Assembly (NCBI RefSeq): GCF_000213175.1
Contig: NW_009799100.1
Span: 5,015,293 to 5,079,292 of the forward strand
Direction of reading: 5' to 3'
DNA from: Neurospora tetrasperma FGSC 2508
Taxonomy: Eukaryota > Ascomycota > Sordariomycetes > Sordariales > Sordariaceae
Length of the DNA: 64,000 nt
Part shown: piece after piece, positions 10,230-21,454 of the stretch
Position numbering within the stretch: position 1 is the first letter of the stretch
How the letters are laid out: every line of letters starts with the position of its first letter
The notes under the pieces: generated by a model
The model's input: the letters and a program-made list of their open reading frames with translations, nothing else
The model's database searches: none
What the model was told of the DNA's origin: nothing
Position numbers and translations under genes: made by a program

Positions 10230-11189
10230 TATGTTATACAAGTATCCTAGATTTCAAACCCGGCGGCGAGAAGAAGACCAGTGATGAGTACTCTCTCGTA
10301 GGTAATATGCCGCTGTGTTGTTGGTGGAATGACCTGGAAACAGGGCTCCGATGTCAAACTGAAGGACCTCTGATTAGTGACTAGTTCTAGGTAAGGGTTA
10401 GAGAGTGAAACCCACTAGCACAACAAATCTGGGGAAGTGAAATAGTGTAAGGGACTAGGTAACCTGGGGAATACTAGCGGAACGGTGGTGCTACTGGCGT
10501 GTCAGTGAGACAAAACGTTAGAGGGGAACCACGCGCTTCCAGCAGCTATGTTTCTGACTGTTACCGATAAAGCACAAGATCACAGGCGCCTGTTGAGCGA
10601 CGTTATTACAATGTTCCCCACGGGAAAGATTTGACAAAGTTGTGCAAAAGTTGGCATGTTAATGACTCCAGTGAGAATTAGGAACAAGAATATTATGGTT
10701 ACTTTCAAACGCAATAAAAACAACAAAAGGTATATCACTCAAAACGCCTCAATAGTTAAGCCCTGGCGGTATATCCCTCTTTAACCCGAAGCATACAGAG
10801 AGGTTCGTGAATGCATGTGTATGTGGTCCGTCTTTCTTATCAACGATAAACGGACAAAGCCGCCATACTGTACTGCCTTCCCACGCCTTTTCGCCTGCAA
10901 CACCCCAAACCCCCCAGAAAAAAAGAAGCACATCAGAAAAGGTGAATAGTGCCTATTCGCCCCAAGCGTCCAATGTAAATCCTGCGCTCCATGGCGTAAC
11001 GCGGAGAAACAAAGTTGTGTCCAGAGTCCAACAAGCAACCCAACTTTGCACAGAAAAAGAAATGTGAGGGAGCCACCATGGCGAATTCGGTCTGTCGTGT
11101 CTCATGTCTCGTAGTAAAGCAATAGTGCCCTTGAGCTACCGGTAGATATCCGGCGAAGTAGTCCAAAGGCTTGATTCCACAGCGAGGAT
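10230..11189. other. intergenic, 3' of the GPI-anchored protein gene
   Basis: About 960 bp without a supported gene. Short frames on both strands lack domains. Confidence 0.5.
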
Positions 11190-12098
11190 TTAGAGAAGGG
11201 CGGCAAGACCGGCCGCGACCAAGAGGAAGGCACCGGCGGGCTTGGCAACGCTGCCAGCGCCGATGGCAACCTCGGACTGCGTGGGCTGGGGAGAGACAAC
11301 CACGACAGAGGTGCCGTTAGCACCAGAGGGGGCGCCGCCAGTGGCGAGGCCAGTGGGGACGAGGACGATAGAGGAAGAGGACACAGCGGGGACGGTGATG
11401 GCGGGAGCAGACGAGGTGGTCAGAGCGACGGAGCTGGTCGTGAGGGGAATGACGACGGAGCTGGTGCTGGTGGTGCTGACAATGACGCTGCTGGTGCTGG
11501 TGGTGCTCACGACGGTGCTAGAGGTCGAGGTGGAGCTGGCGACCGAGGAGGTAGAGCTGGTAGAGGAGCTAGTCGAGGTAGAGGTGGCCTCGGCGGTCTG
11601 GGAGACAAGGCTCCCGTCGACCTTGTAGGCGGCGGCGCACTGCTCAAGGGTCATGCCCTCGGGGCAGCACCAGGTCTCATTCTGGGTGTCGGCAGCGCAG
11701 TAGTAGCCAGCATCGCACGAGTCTGCAATAGCCTATTTAGCATTCTCGTCTCTTTTTCGCACATCAACAAGTCAGGGTAACTTACTGCCAGAACCGTTAG
11801 GGCAGCAGATCTGAGCGGCGCCGGCGTTGTAGCAGTGAACCGAGTCGTCCTTGGACGCGCACGCCTCGAAACCAGCACCGCAAGCCTCGGCGCAAGTGTT
11901 GCCGGTACCGCAGACGGTCTGCTCGGGCTGGTATCCGGGGTTGTCCTGGCGACGGACGACACCGAACAGCTGACGGACCGAGGTCTTGTGAATCTTGCTG
12001 GCCGCCTTGTAGGGCGCGCCTACCAGGCGGATGGGCTCGGCAACGGCCTGAGCAGCGAGGGCGAGAGCCGCCAGAGCAGTGAAGGACTTGACATGCAT
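11190..12098 (-). CDS. GPI-anchored Cys-rich and Ser/Thr-rich surface protein
   Basis: Predicted secreted wall or surface protein of 281 residues. Exons are 12098-11786 and 11722-11190, with a consensus GTAAGT donor and a 63-nt intron. A signal peptide (MHVKSFTALAALALAAQAVAE) is followed by a short basic segment with RR. A cysteine-rich module comes next (CGTGNTCAEACGAGFEAC, CCPNGSGNSCDAGYYCA, WCCPEGMTLEQC), about residues 62-135. A long Ser/Thr/Val-rich stalk (TSSTSSVVSTTS-type repeats) then leads to a hydrophobic tail GAFLLVAAGLAALL that fits GPI attachment. The Cys module resembles the one fungal genome annotators call 'CRoW'; I do not know its function. The stalk is probably O-glycosylated. 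Confidence 0.85.
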
Positions 12099-15000
12099 TT
12101 TGACTGATTTGTTTTGAAGTTTTGGCGATCGAGTAAAGACGGTCCGAGGGTTGATTAGGTTTATAGGGCTGTCACGTAGGTGATGCTGAGAAAACGAATG
12201 TCGTCGAGTGCGAGACTCTTGTTTGAATGCAGTGTAGGGAGCGGCAGGTTCTTCAAGCGAGAACAAGATGAAGGCGAGATTATATCAGAGGCTGAGGTTG
12301 AAAAGAAGGAGAAACAAAAAAGGAGTGTGATGGGGGGAGAGAGTGGATTGGAGTATCAAATAGAATTACAAAGAGACGACGGGGGGGCCTGCGACAGTCT
12401 GGGACCGCCTGCCCTGCCTGGGAAGGGAAGCTCGCGACCGCTGTAAACCTGGGGGGAGAAGGGGCCACTTTGGGGAACTAACGAATGGATCCTCTCGGCT
12501 GCTTCTTGTTTGTTACCCTGGCAAGCGCCGACAAGTACCCCTACACCAGCAAGCGGCGGTGAGGGTACTTTGCCGATGGAGGTGCACAAGCATCCAATTT
12601 CCTTAATTTTAAGATTGGGCACCCACTCTCCTTCCACTCGTCGCCCAATCGTCGCGTTGCCCAGGGCACTGAACGGTACCTGCGTCTGGGCGTGCAGTTG
12701 TTCCTGGCAGGAAGTGGAAGCAACAGGCGGAAGCAACCCGTCACAAGCACTGCACCGGCATCTCGAGCATCCCTCCCTTCAGTTTGCAGTGGACCGACCA
12801 ACAGCAACCGAGGAGCAAGCAACCGTCGCAGCCGCCCCGCATCATAGACTTTTTTTTTCTCTTTCTCTCATCTCAATTTGCACTGCAGACATGCCCGGCC
12901 CTGTGCCTGCTTCGCGTGGGCGTTTGTAGTGTACACTATTTCAAGAGTTCTTGGTGCATGACGCTTACTGTCAAATTTCACATCGAGATCAGAACTCACT
13001 CACTGCAGCGCATGCTGATAAGCTGGTATTATATCGTCACCTCCTCCCTTAACTCTTGTGCCCCTGACCTGGCCTTCCATCTTGAACCAATAACTGGGCG
13101 GGGGCCAAGAAGGGCCGGCTGTTGTTGCTAGACTCAACCAAGCCAGATCGTCGCATTGCGCAAATGAGGCATCTGGCGGGCGGGACACTGGGCCACCGCA
13201 GTCTGGCAAATAGCGCGACGCCGTTGAAATTTGTCTTTCATGCTCCGAGCGCATTATCGGCGGTGTTAACCGGTTCCGTGATGGACTGCCGTGACTCTTC
13301 ACATTGTCCTTTTCGAAAAACTGTTCCACGTCGAGTCGGGCCCGTCAGTCTTCAATCAGGGTCCGAATTCACGGGCGTTGGCTACGGTCGGTGTAGGTAG
13401 ACGTCGTTGACACCGGATGGCACGGACAAAGTCTAAACTGACGGTCAGTGATTGACAGTGCATCCTCGTCGGCCGCTCCCGCCGTGCTCCAGTCAAATGT
13501 CATTGGTGAGCGATCATCATCAAGCCACACAAATGGATCAATGTCGCTGCTGCCTTTGTTTGCTAAACATGGAAGGATTGAAAGGAATCCGTTGCCTACA
13601 CTGCGGAAAGTACCGAAGAAAGGGTCCCCCCTCCTTCTTCCCCTTTGTGTTGTGTACCTATGTGCCTTTCTTTGCAATGTTTCAACTGGAATGAAAGTTG
13701 CGGTGCATTGAGTGCCCAGTGCAGTGGTTCTTGGAAATTCAATGGACATTGTTCGGGGTCGCGACCAACGTGGAACCTTTCTGCCAGGCACCGAATTTTG
13801 ATTGATTGCTTTTCAACTCGACGCTAGGCCGTTTTCGTCCACTTGCAGCTGTTTCAGAAGGAGGAAGTCCACCGTAACCGTCCTTTCTGCATCGTCTACG
13901 TACCGTCAAGGATCTTTTCCACTTTCTTCAACTTTGGGTCCTTCAAGAACCCTTCCTTCCTTTTCTCTTTCCACTTGAGTTCCATGAAATTGCGGGGTGC
14001 AACAAACTTTCTTCCCACTCGAGGTCCCCTCCCTACTCAGGTCCTTCGGCTAGTTCGGTGGAGAGCGGATACGCCTTTCACGTCATTCCAGTCAGCCATG
14101 GGTTGCACAATGGGCGAACGAGCAATTACCCTAGAGCCAACGCTTCCCCTATTAACCAACCCCCCCAAAACAAGCGCCATTGACTGGGATTAGTACCTCG
14201 CGCTTGCTTGACATCCACTTGAGGTTCCCAGCTTCGAGACACTCATCATTCATCATGTCGATGACTGTTGTTACCTAAGTGCCGAACCCCAATTCTGGAA
14301 CCTGGTAACCGTTGAATTTCATAATTGTGGTTCAACTGGGGCTTTCCCCGTCCTTCTCGACATACCTAGGTACCCAGGTGAAGGTCCCTTGAATGTCATG
14401 ATGTGTCACTGCCTTACCTACCTACCTAAGATCACTCTTTCGGCAGTCATTTTGCTGGCTGGACACTCGCGCCCAAGGCCTGACCATCCAAGGATCCAGC
14501 CTCTTCATTCTACAGTCCAATCAATACCGGTGGTTTCTTTGTTGGCTCTAGACCTCGGGTCAACTTCCCGAGGTGTTGTATGTCTAATCGACGTGTTTCG
14601 TTTCATGGACCCCAGGTGTAATCTTACCTGGATCATGCTATTTCGGAAATTTAACACGTCACTTGAATTTTACTGATACCTTTCCCAATATATGATACCT
14701 AGACATTCATTTTATCCTCATAAGGTTTGAGACAGCTTGGGATAGAATGCTAGGACGACCAAACTAACAAACAAGCCAGCATCAAATTCTACACATGCTT
14801 CTTATCACGTTCCCGACCCTTCGGCAATATGCGACGACATCGTCAAACCAGCGGTTCAGCAGATAATTACGCATTCGTCAGAAAGATGGGTCAGGAAGGC
14901 TGCGGTGGTACCGGACCTTTTCTTACTGAATATGGAGTATACAGACAAATCATACTACGATAGTTGACAGTACGGCCGCACACCCACCCTGATGACGACG

Positions 15001-15503
15001 ACGGACGTCTTGGACGTTCGCAACAATAAACACCAGCCATGCTCGGCAAACCATCAGGTCAAGTAGATAGCCTGGGAGAATGATCATGATGAGCACATAC
15101 GGCCATTGGTGCTGGACAACTCTTTATCCCGTCCGCTCTTCGATAGATAATCTACGTCAAATGGCCCTCCGAATGGTTCTAAGAATGAAACGAATCAAAT
15201 ACACCGTGGTCCACGACATCACATCACATCACACCTTCGGTACACTCGTCGCGATCCGAAGCTATCCTTCCCATTTGAATGCTTCTAGTCCCTACCATAG
15301 AGTCATCTTTTCATGAATCCATTTATTACACTACACCTCGGGCCCAGAATTTCCGATAGGTATCTTCTGGTTCATGAATTCCCTATGCTAGTCTTTTGAT
15401 CAATCTGTTTTCAAGCTCAAGTTTCTCCTATCACAACACATATCATTTCGAAACTTCTGTAAAAGAGACATAGATACCGACAGTAAGGTACCTGGTACGC
15501 CTC
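12099..15503. other. intergenic region without a supported gene
   Basis: About 3.4 kb. Several open frames of 80-140 codons exist on both strands, but none shows a domain, signal peptide plus cysteine pattern, or coherent splice model. It includes the promoter of the GPI-protein gene and short TACC/GGTA clusters near 14340-14430. Confidence 0.45.
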
Positions 15504-15937
15504 TCACTTCCAGCAGTAAGCACCAGGGGCGCCTAGTATCTTGCACTGCTTGTCAAAGTCCCCGCTATCGATGCAACAGTTTGGGGCCGAACACTAGATA
15601 GGTAGCGTAGCGTAGACTGGTTAGTAGCCGCGGCGGGATATGGCTGGCTAAGGGGGGTCCATCTTACCTGATGATGCTGATTGCCATGGTACGTCTCGAT
15701 GCAAAATAGACTACTCTCGTCGTTTTGCATATCGCATACTTGCTCCGTGAGATCGTCCCACTGGGGACCAGTGCCGGATGGGTCCTGGCACTTGCAGTTG
15801 CAGCCTGCGAGGGCGCTATCAATGATTAAAGAGGAGGAATGTGTCGTTAGTCAAACCATATCTCTCAGTCGTCGATGCGATTAACATACCTACCTAGTAA
15901 CACTAGCAAGAATGGTAAGGAAGACGGAGATTTTCAT
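15504..15937 (-). CDS. small cysteine-rich secreted protein (effector-like)
   Basis: Short gene of about 90 residues in three parts. Exon 1 starts at 15937 (MKISVFLTILAS, signal peptide). Exon 2 is about 15815 or 15804 to 15668, and exon 3 is 15593-15504. The intron between exons 2 and 3 is clear (GTAAGA donor, CTAG acceptor). The mature part has ten cysteines: CNCKC, VCDM, FCIE, HQCSAPNCC, KQCK and AYCWK, enough for five disulfides. It ends at a TGA. The exon 1/2 join is a problem: the good GTAGGT donor at 15892 comes just after an in-frame TAG, and the neat signal end ALA would need one base fewer near 15900. Weaker donors (GTTACT or GTGGTT) with the acceptor before 15804 keep the frame. 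It is either an unusual splice, a sequence error, or a fresh frameshift. The family is not recognised. Confidence 0.6.
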
Positions 15938-16559
15938 GTTGACAAAGTAGAGGTAGAGTTGGGAGGGAAATTCAGGATGAGGATGAAGTTGAGAACTTTG
16001 CTCGAGAGGAATCGTTCGATTCCATGTTATAAAATGGGACGGCAGTGCCCTTATATACTTAATTAAGCAGACACTCAGACATCTCCATCCGAATCCATTT
16101 CCGGTCGATACGTGCTGTTATTTTCTCGAGTTTCGTCAAGCGATCTTTTGTTACGGCTATGGTAGGTAGAGGTATGTAGAAGCTGTAGAGGTAGCATATA
16201 CTCGGTGCCTGACTTGTTCGATTTTGACATCAGGATCCGAGTTAGGGTTGTATCAGATGTGTACTGTGCTGCCCAACTGCTTCCTAGGTTAAACGTGTAC
16301 TGCCTAAGTAGGTATTGAGCGTCCAGGTACAACAACATCAAGCGAGTGAGCAACACCAGGATCCGAGTTAGGGTTGTATGTGTACTGCCGGGACTTTAGT
16401 AGCCAAGGTACTTTGAGAATGAGGAAAAAGGGAAGGTTCCAACAACTACAATCAAGGCTATTCACTGGATGGACACAATGTCGTTGGACTTGATCATATT
16501 TATCATCCACAGCACATAACCGTGGTCAGTACTACAACCCATAACAACCAAGAGGTAAA
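15938..16559 (-). promoter_or_regulatory. upstream region of the small secreted protein gene with duplicated telobox element
   Basis: Lies between the start of the small secreted protein and the stop of the GH93 gene. It contains two identical 23-bp copies (16231-16253 and 16357-16379) that include GTTAGGGTTG, i.e. CAACCCTAAC on the small gene's strand. Confidence 0.45.
16231..16379. repeat. 23-bp direct repeat pair containing a telomere-like motif
   Basis: Copy 1 is at 16231-16253 and copy 2 at 16357-16379, identical over CAGGATCCGAGTTAGGG...TTGTAT. Both are followed by GTGTACTG (copy 1 after a 5-bp insert). The spacing is 103 bp. Confidence 0.75.
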
Positions 16560-17735
16560 CTACGCAGGATGTACCCTCGTCTTCAACACCTCAATCAAGT
16601 TGAGGACACTCAGGCTCAGTTCATCCGGACCGCCTTCATCAAAGGTCGCGCCACCCAGCACCATCAACTTTTTCGGATCCCTCCTGAATATATGCAAAGC
16701 CCGGCTGTAAGCAGCAGGCTGCTCAATAGCATGCATCTCCCACTTGTCCGGGTCCCCACCAAACCGGTTGGTATAGATCTCGCTCCGATCAGCGTCCGAG
16801 ACCACGATGGTGCCGTTGGGCCCGCCAGCAGGAGACCAGACCACATACGGCGAGGCATTCGGCGCGAGCTTTCCGTCAATGACAATGGGGATCCCAGGAG
16901 CCGAGTCAAACTTTGTCGGCTCGTCGGCGATGTGGTAGTAGACCGGGTAGTTGACGCCGTAGGAGCTTGAGTTCCCGACAGGCAACTCGTGCACCAGGAT
17001 CCACTTGTTGATGGTTTCGATCTTGGCTACGACAGTCATTCCCGGACGAGCGAGATATTCGTCGTACCGGACATCATTGACGACGGGACCCCAGGTGCGG
17101 AGGTCTTTGGACCGTTGATGGGCGAGTTTCTGTCCATGCTTGGGGTCCCGCTGGTCCGAGTAGTAGACTATGAGCTCGTCCTTGTATTCGAGGAGGAAGG
17201 GTTCCCAGACAGGCGTGGCGCCGTTGGTTGTGTTGGGACGGCCACCCTCGGCTACATGGCTGACGAACTTCCAGGTGCGCGCCTTGTCGGTGCTGGCGTA
17301 CAGGTCGATGCGGGTGCCGTTTTCGCTCCAGCTGTTTCCCGAGAAGAGAATGGTGCCGGCCCTGAACCCGCCGAGCGGCTTCTGCAGTTCAAGCAGGGCC
17401 GGCTGTGCGCTCATGCCCCAACCGTTGACTTGGTCGGTGATGTTGGAGATCCATTTCCAATGAACGCCGCCGTCTTTACTCTCGAAGACGGGGAAGGATG
17501 AGTTGCTGCCGGCAAAGAAGTCGCCGCCGATGATGCTGGAGGTGACGAGGAAAGTGCCGTCCTTGAGCTCGACGTGTCGGGGGTACGAGGCGCGCTTGCC
17601 GGCGGGTGGGTCGTAGATGATGCGTCGGGGGAAGGTGCTGAAGGGCGGCGGGTCTGGTTTGCACCTCCCTGCCAGAGCGGCCACGGCGAAGTGAAATGAC
17701 AGGAAAAGGGTTGTAAGTTTCAAGTTTGTAAGCAT
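16560..17735 (-). CDS. GH93 exo-arabinanase-like secreted hydrolase (sialidase/BNR fold)
   Basis: Single-exon secreted protein of 391 residues with signal peptide MLTNLKLTTLFLSFHFAVAALA. The body is a six-bladed propeller of BNR/Asp-box type, with SKDGGVHWKW at 86-95 and STDKARTWKF at 148-157. The overall sequence matches my memory of fungal GH93 exo-1,5-alpha-L-arabinanases, which release arabinobiose from linear arabinan. Glu178 (PVWEPFL) and Glu250 (WILVHE) stand 72 residues apart, the same spacing I recall for the two catalytic glutamates of Fusarium Arb93A. Several N-glycosylation sequons are present (NSS, NGT, NTT). It is divergently transcribed from a GH3 beta-xylosidase gene, which fits a joint role on arabinoxylan/pectin. 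A plain sialidase-like protein is the alternative. Confidence 0.85.
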   Translation of the reverse strand: MLTNLKLTTLFLSFHFAVAALAGRCKPDPPPFSTFPRRIIYDPPAGKRASYPRHVELKDGTFLVTSSIIGGDFFAGSNSSFPVFESKDGGVHWKWISNITDQVNGWGMSAQPALLELQKPLGGFRAGTILFSGNSWSENGTRIDLYASTDKARTWKFVSHVAEGGRPNTTNGATPVWEPFLLEYKDELIVYYSDQRDPKHGQKLAHQRSKDLRTWGPVVNDVRYDEYLARPGMTVVAKIETINKWILVHELPVGNSSSYGVNYPVYYHIADEPTKFDSAPGIPIVIDGKLAPNASPYVVWSPAGGPNGTIVVSDADRSEIYTNRFGGDPDKWEMHAIEQPAAYSRALHIFRRDPKKLMVLGGATFDEGGPDELSLSVLNLIEVLKTRVHPA

Positions 17736-18470
17736 GGTGGAGCTCAGATGGATGGTAAGGAAGGCAGGGGCAGACAGGCACGAGAACTGTTTGGCATTAA
17801 CTGTTCACCATACCAGTAGTACTGTAGTGACCTTGCTTGACCTCCTCATCTTATTATTTTCCTTTCCACTGTTGTTTTCCAGACCAGACCGGGACAGTCC
17901 GAGCCATTGCCGACGCTCAAGAACAATAGGAACTTGAAGCTCGGGTTCGACCAGAGCCGGCCAGTCACCACTGACAGCCGCACGAATAGGGTTCCGAGGC
18001 CGGAAATATTTGTTTAAGCATGGTCCTTGTGTTCTTGTTTCCCCATGGGGGATCGACTTTGACAGCTCCTCCCCCGCACATCATCACCATCAACCAGGTA
18101 AGAGAGGTACTGATCTGGATGTAACCCAGCGCTGCATCGACTTTATCCAAACAGCCGCGATGCGCCCCAATCGGCCACCATTCAGCGTCCTGTACCAAGC
18201 GAGCTACCCCATTTTATCCCAATGACGGGAATACCAAGGAGAGGGGTTCACTATTGAACCTAAACTCCAGATCTTCGGATTCCATGGTAGCAAGCGAGAA
18301 ATGTTGCATACTCCCCAGAGCGCACAGTCGGCATCGAGACACGGCAAGTCAAGGTGTCGTCTCAATGACATGCTAGGAATGAACGGTCAATACTTAAGAG
18401 CCCATGCTGATGTATCGGAGGGATGGATGGGGGGAATAGATGTTATTCACCAAGGATAGCAACGACAAAC
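17736..18470. promoter_or_regulatory. shared divergent promoter of GH93 and GH3 genes
   Basis: 735 bp between the two start codons. CCAAT cores occur near 18160 (CCCCAATCGG) and 18218 (CCCAATGACG), candidate HAP-complex sites. A TACTTAA element near 18393 could serve as TATA for the GH3 gene. I saw no perfect GGCTAA (XlnR/XYR1) site. Co-regulation is inferred from geometry. Confidence 0.5.
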
Positions 18471-20783
18471 ATGAAGTCATCTTTGGTTCCATACTGCCTG
18501 CTCAGCTGCAGTTCTGTACTGGTCTCTGCCATCGACCTGCCATTCCAAACATACCCCGACTGTGTCAACGGCCCTCTAGCCAGTCTTAAAGTCTGCGATG
18601 TCACCCTATCACCGCCACAACGCGCCGCCGCCCTCGTGGCTGCCATGACGACCGAGGAAAAACTTCAGAATCTCGTCAGCAAGTCCAAAGGTGCACCCCG
18701 TATCGGCCTCCCAGCCTACAACTGGTGGAGCGAGGCTCTCCATGGGGTGGCATATGCACCAGGAACACAATTCTGGAGTGGCGATGGCCCCTTTAACGCG
18801 TCCACCTCATTTCCCATGCCCCTTCTAATGGCGGCGACATTCGACGACGAACTCATAGAAAAAGTCGGCGAGGTCATCGGCACCGAGGGTCGGGCCTTTG
18901 GAAACGCCGGTTTTTCCGGCTTCGACTACTGGACTCCCAATGTCAACCCCTTCAAAGACCCACGTTGGGGTCGTGGCTCAGAGACGCCCGGCGAGGACAT
19001 TCTACGCATCAAACGCTACGCTGCATCCATGATCCGAGGACTTCAAGGCCCTGCGCGAGAACGCAGGGTCGTGGCTACCTGCAAGCACTACGCCGCCAAC
19101 GACTTTGAGGACTGGAACGGCTCGACCCGGCATGACTTCAATGCCAAGGTCACGCTGCAGGATCTGGCCGAGTACTACTTGTCGCCCTTCCAACAATGTG
19201 CACGGGACTCCAAGGTTGGATCCATCATGTGTTCTTACAACGCTGTCAATGGGGTGCCAGCCTGCGCAAACACGTACCTGATGCAAACGATTCTCCGGGA
19301 GCATTGGAACTGGACCGCGCCCGGTAACTACATTACCAGTGATTGCGAGGCCGTCTTGGATATTTCGGCAAATCATCACTACGCCGAAACAAACGCAGAG
19401 GGTACAGCTTTGGCCTTTGAGGCTGGCATAGATAGCAGCTGCGAGTACGAGTCCTCCTCGGACATTCCCGGCGCCTGGACTCAAGGTCTGTTGGAGCAGT
19501 CGACGGTTGACAGAGCTCTGAAGCGGATTTATGAGGGTCTCGTGCGAGTAGGCTACTTTGACGGCAACCACTCAGAATATGCATCACTCGGCTGGAAGGA
19601 TGTCAACAGTCCAAAGTCACAGGAGGTGGCGCTTCAGGCTGCTGTAGAGGGCATTGTCCTGTTGAAGAACGACAAGACTCTCCCTCTGGATCTCAGGACC
19701 GACCCCAAGTCGAAACTGGCCATGATTGGGTTCTGGGCCAATGACCCAAAGACTTTGTCAGGCGGGTATTCCGGAAAACCGGCATTTGAGCACTCACCAG
19801 TCTACGCAGCTCAAGCAATGGGCTTCAGTGTCACTACAGCGGGCGGGCCAGTTCTTCAAAACAGCACAAGCAATGACACATGGACCCAGGCCGCTTTAGA
19901 AGCAGCAAAAGACGCCAACTACATCCTGTATTTCGGCGGCCAGGACACCTCAGCAGCAGGCGAGACAAAGGACAGGACGACCATAAACTGGCCCGAAGCC
20001 CAACTCCAGCTCATCACGACCCTGAGCAAACTGGGCAAACCACTTGTCGTGGTGCAAATGGGCGACCAGCTAGACAACACCCCACTTCTTGCTGCAAAAG
20101 CAGTCAACGCTATTCTCTGGGCCAACTGGCTAGGTCAAGACGGCGGAACAGCGGTCATGCAAATCCTCACGGGCCTCAAGAATCCCGCTGGACGTTTGCC
20201 CGTGACGCAGTACCCTGCCAACTACACGGCCGCGGTGCCCATGACAGATATGAACCTCCGGCCTTCCGACAAGCTACCAGGGCGGACTTACAGGTGGTAT
20301 CCCACGGCGGTCCAACCGTTTGGTTTTGGACTGCACTATACCACATTCCAAACCAAGATTGCCGTCCCCTTGCCGCGTTTGGCCATCCAGGACCTTCTTT
20401 CACGCTGTGGTGGTGATAATGCCAATGCCTATCCTGACACCTGTGCCCTTCCACCGTTGAAAGTGGAAGTCACCAACTCCGGGAACCGGTCGTCGGACTA
20501 TGTGGTACTGGCCTTTTTGGCAGGAGACGTGGGTCCTAAGCCCTACCCTATCAAGACACTTGTGTCGTACACGCGGCTGCGTGATCTCTCTCCCGGGCAC
20601 AAGACAACGGCACATTTGAAGTGGACACTGGGAGATATTGCGCGCTATGATGAACAAGGAAATACCGTTTTGTATCCGGGGACATATACGGTTACTGTGG
20701 ATGAGCCGGCGCAAGCGAGTGCGAGGTTTGTGGTTGAGGGCGAGGCGGTTGTTTTGGATCGGTGGCCTGCTCCGAGTGGTTAG
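18471..20783 (+). CDS. GH3 beta-xylosidase, secreted
   Basis: Secreted glycoside hydrolase family 3 enzyme of 770 residues, single exon. I choose the ATG at 18471, which starts a signal peptide (MKSSLVPYCLLSCSSVLVSA), rather than the upstream ATG at 18423 that adds a polar leader. The N-terminal barrel shows WWSEALHGVAY, NVNPFKDPRWGRGSETPGED, KHYAANDFEDW and MCSYNAVNGVPACAN. The nucleophile Asp291 lies in ITSDCEAV. The second domain starts near LLKNDKTLPL and includes GGQDTSAAGETKDR. A C-terminal fibronectin-III-like domain ends at WPAPSG. The NWWSEALHG and SDC forms are typical of fungal beta-xylosidases rather than beta-glucosidases. It removes xylose from xylo-oligosaccharides. Its divergent GH93 partner suggests hemicellulose use. 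Confidence 0.93.
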   Translation: MKSSLVPYCLLSCSSVLVSAIDLPFQTYPDCVNGPLASLKVCDVTLSPPQRAAALVAAMTTEEKLQNLVSKSKGAPRIGLPAYNWWSEALHGVAYAPGTQFWSGDGPFNASTSFPMPLLMAATFDDELIEKVGEVIGTEGRAFGNAGFSGFDYWTPNVNPFKDPRWGRGSETPGEDILRIKRYAASMIRGLQGPARERRVVATCKHYAANDFEDWNGSTRHDFNAKVTLQDLAEYYLSPFQQCARDSKVGSIMCSYNAVNGVPACANTYLMQTILREHWNWTAPGNYITSDCEAVLDISANHHYAETNAEGTALAFEAGIDSSCEYESSSDIPGAWTQGLLEQSTVDRALKRIYEGLVRVGYFDGNHSEYASLGWKDVNSPKSQEVALQAAVEGIVLLKNDKTLPLDLRTDPKSKLAMIGFWANDPKTLSGGYSGKPAFEHSPVYAAQAMGFSVTTAGGPVLQNSTSNDTWTQAALEAAKDANYILYFGGQDTSAAGETKDRTTINWPEAQLQLITTLSKLGKPLVVVQMGDQLDNTPLLAAKAVNAILWANWLGQDGGTAVMQILTGLKNPAGRLPVTQYPANYTAAVPMTDMNLRPSDKLPGRTYRWYPTAVQPFGFGLHYTTFQTKIAVPLPRLAIQDLLSRCGGDNANAYPDTCALPPLKVEVTNSGNRSSDYVVLAFLAGDVGPKPYPIKTLVSYTRLRDLSPGHKTTAHLKWTLGDIARYDEQGNTVLYPGTYTVTVDEPAQASARFVVEGEAVVLDRWPAPSG

Positions 20784-21454
20784 GTGGTGTAGTAAGTCTT
20801 TGTGACTGGCAGTGTAATAGTGTAGGTTATCGAACAGAACAAGACTTGCGCGCTTATGTAGGAGTACATTGTCAAGTGTGACATCAAGACCCTAACTGCT
20901 CTTTGATACTGCTTTCGCTGTCTGATATGTCACTTCTGCTTCGTTTTCTTATGCATGTTTCATGGCTATCTATGTCCTTTACTCATATGAACACTCTCTA
21001 ACCCTCTGAATCTCATCCATATCGTCCACCGAGCCTCCTGACTTGTTACTCACTCACTCACTCACTCAATCCTCATCTATCACCCTATCTCGTCCATGAC
21101 AAGGTCAATGAAACCTTTGGCTGTAGCCTTGGCCGAATGACTGACTGGGTAAGTGAACAGTCATAAGAATATACCGAATACAGACAGTCTAGTAGTGCTG
21201 CTCGTCGCAGTTAGGAAAGGCCATGACAAAATTGTCATAGAGCTTACGATGGTTCGAGAACATATTGGCTAGAGTTCCTAGAAATATTTTATCCAAGAAC
21301 CACCTAGTAACTGGATTCAAACGTATACTATTTATACTTGAATGCAGATACAGTATACCCAAGGTCTACTGTACTGACCATTCGGCCAGCCAACAACCAC
21401 AGTTGTCAACAACAACAATTTTCGTTAGGATCCGAACAGGACAGGACAGACCCA
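20784..21454. other. convergent 3' intergenic region
   Basis: About 670 bp between the convergent GH3 and LRR-like genes. It contains a short CACT repeat near 21050. No gene is seen. Confidence 0.5.
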
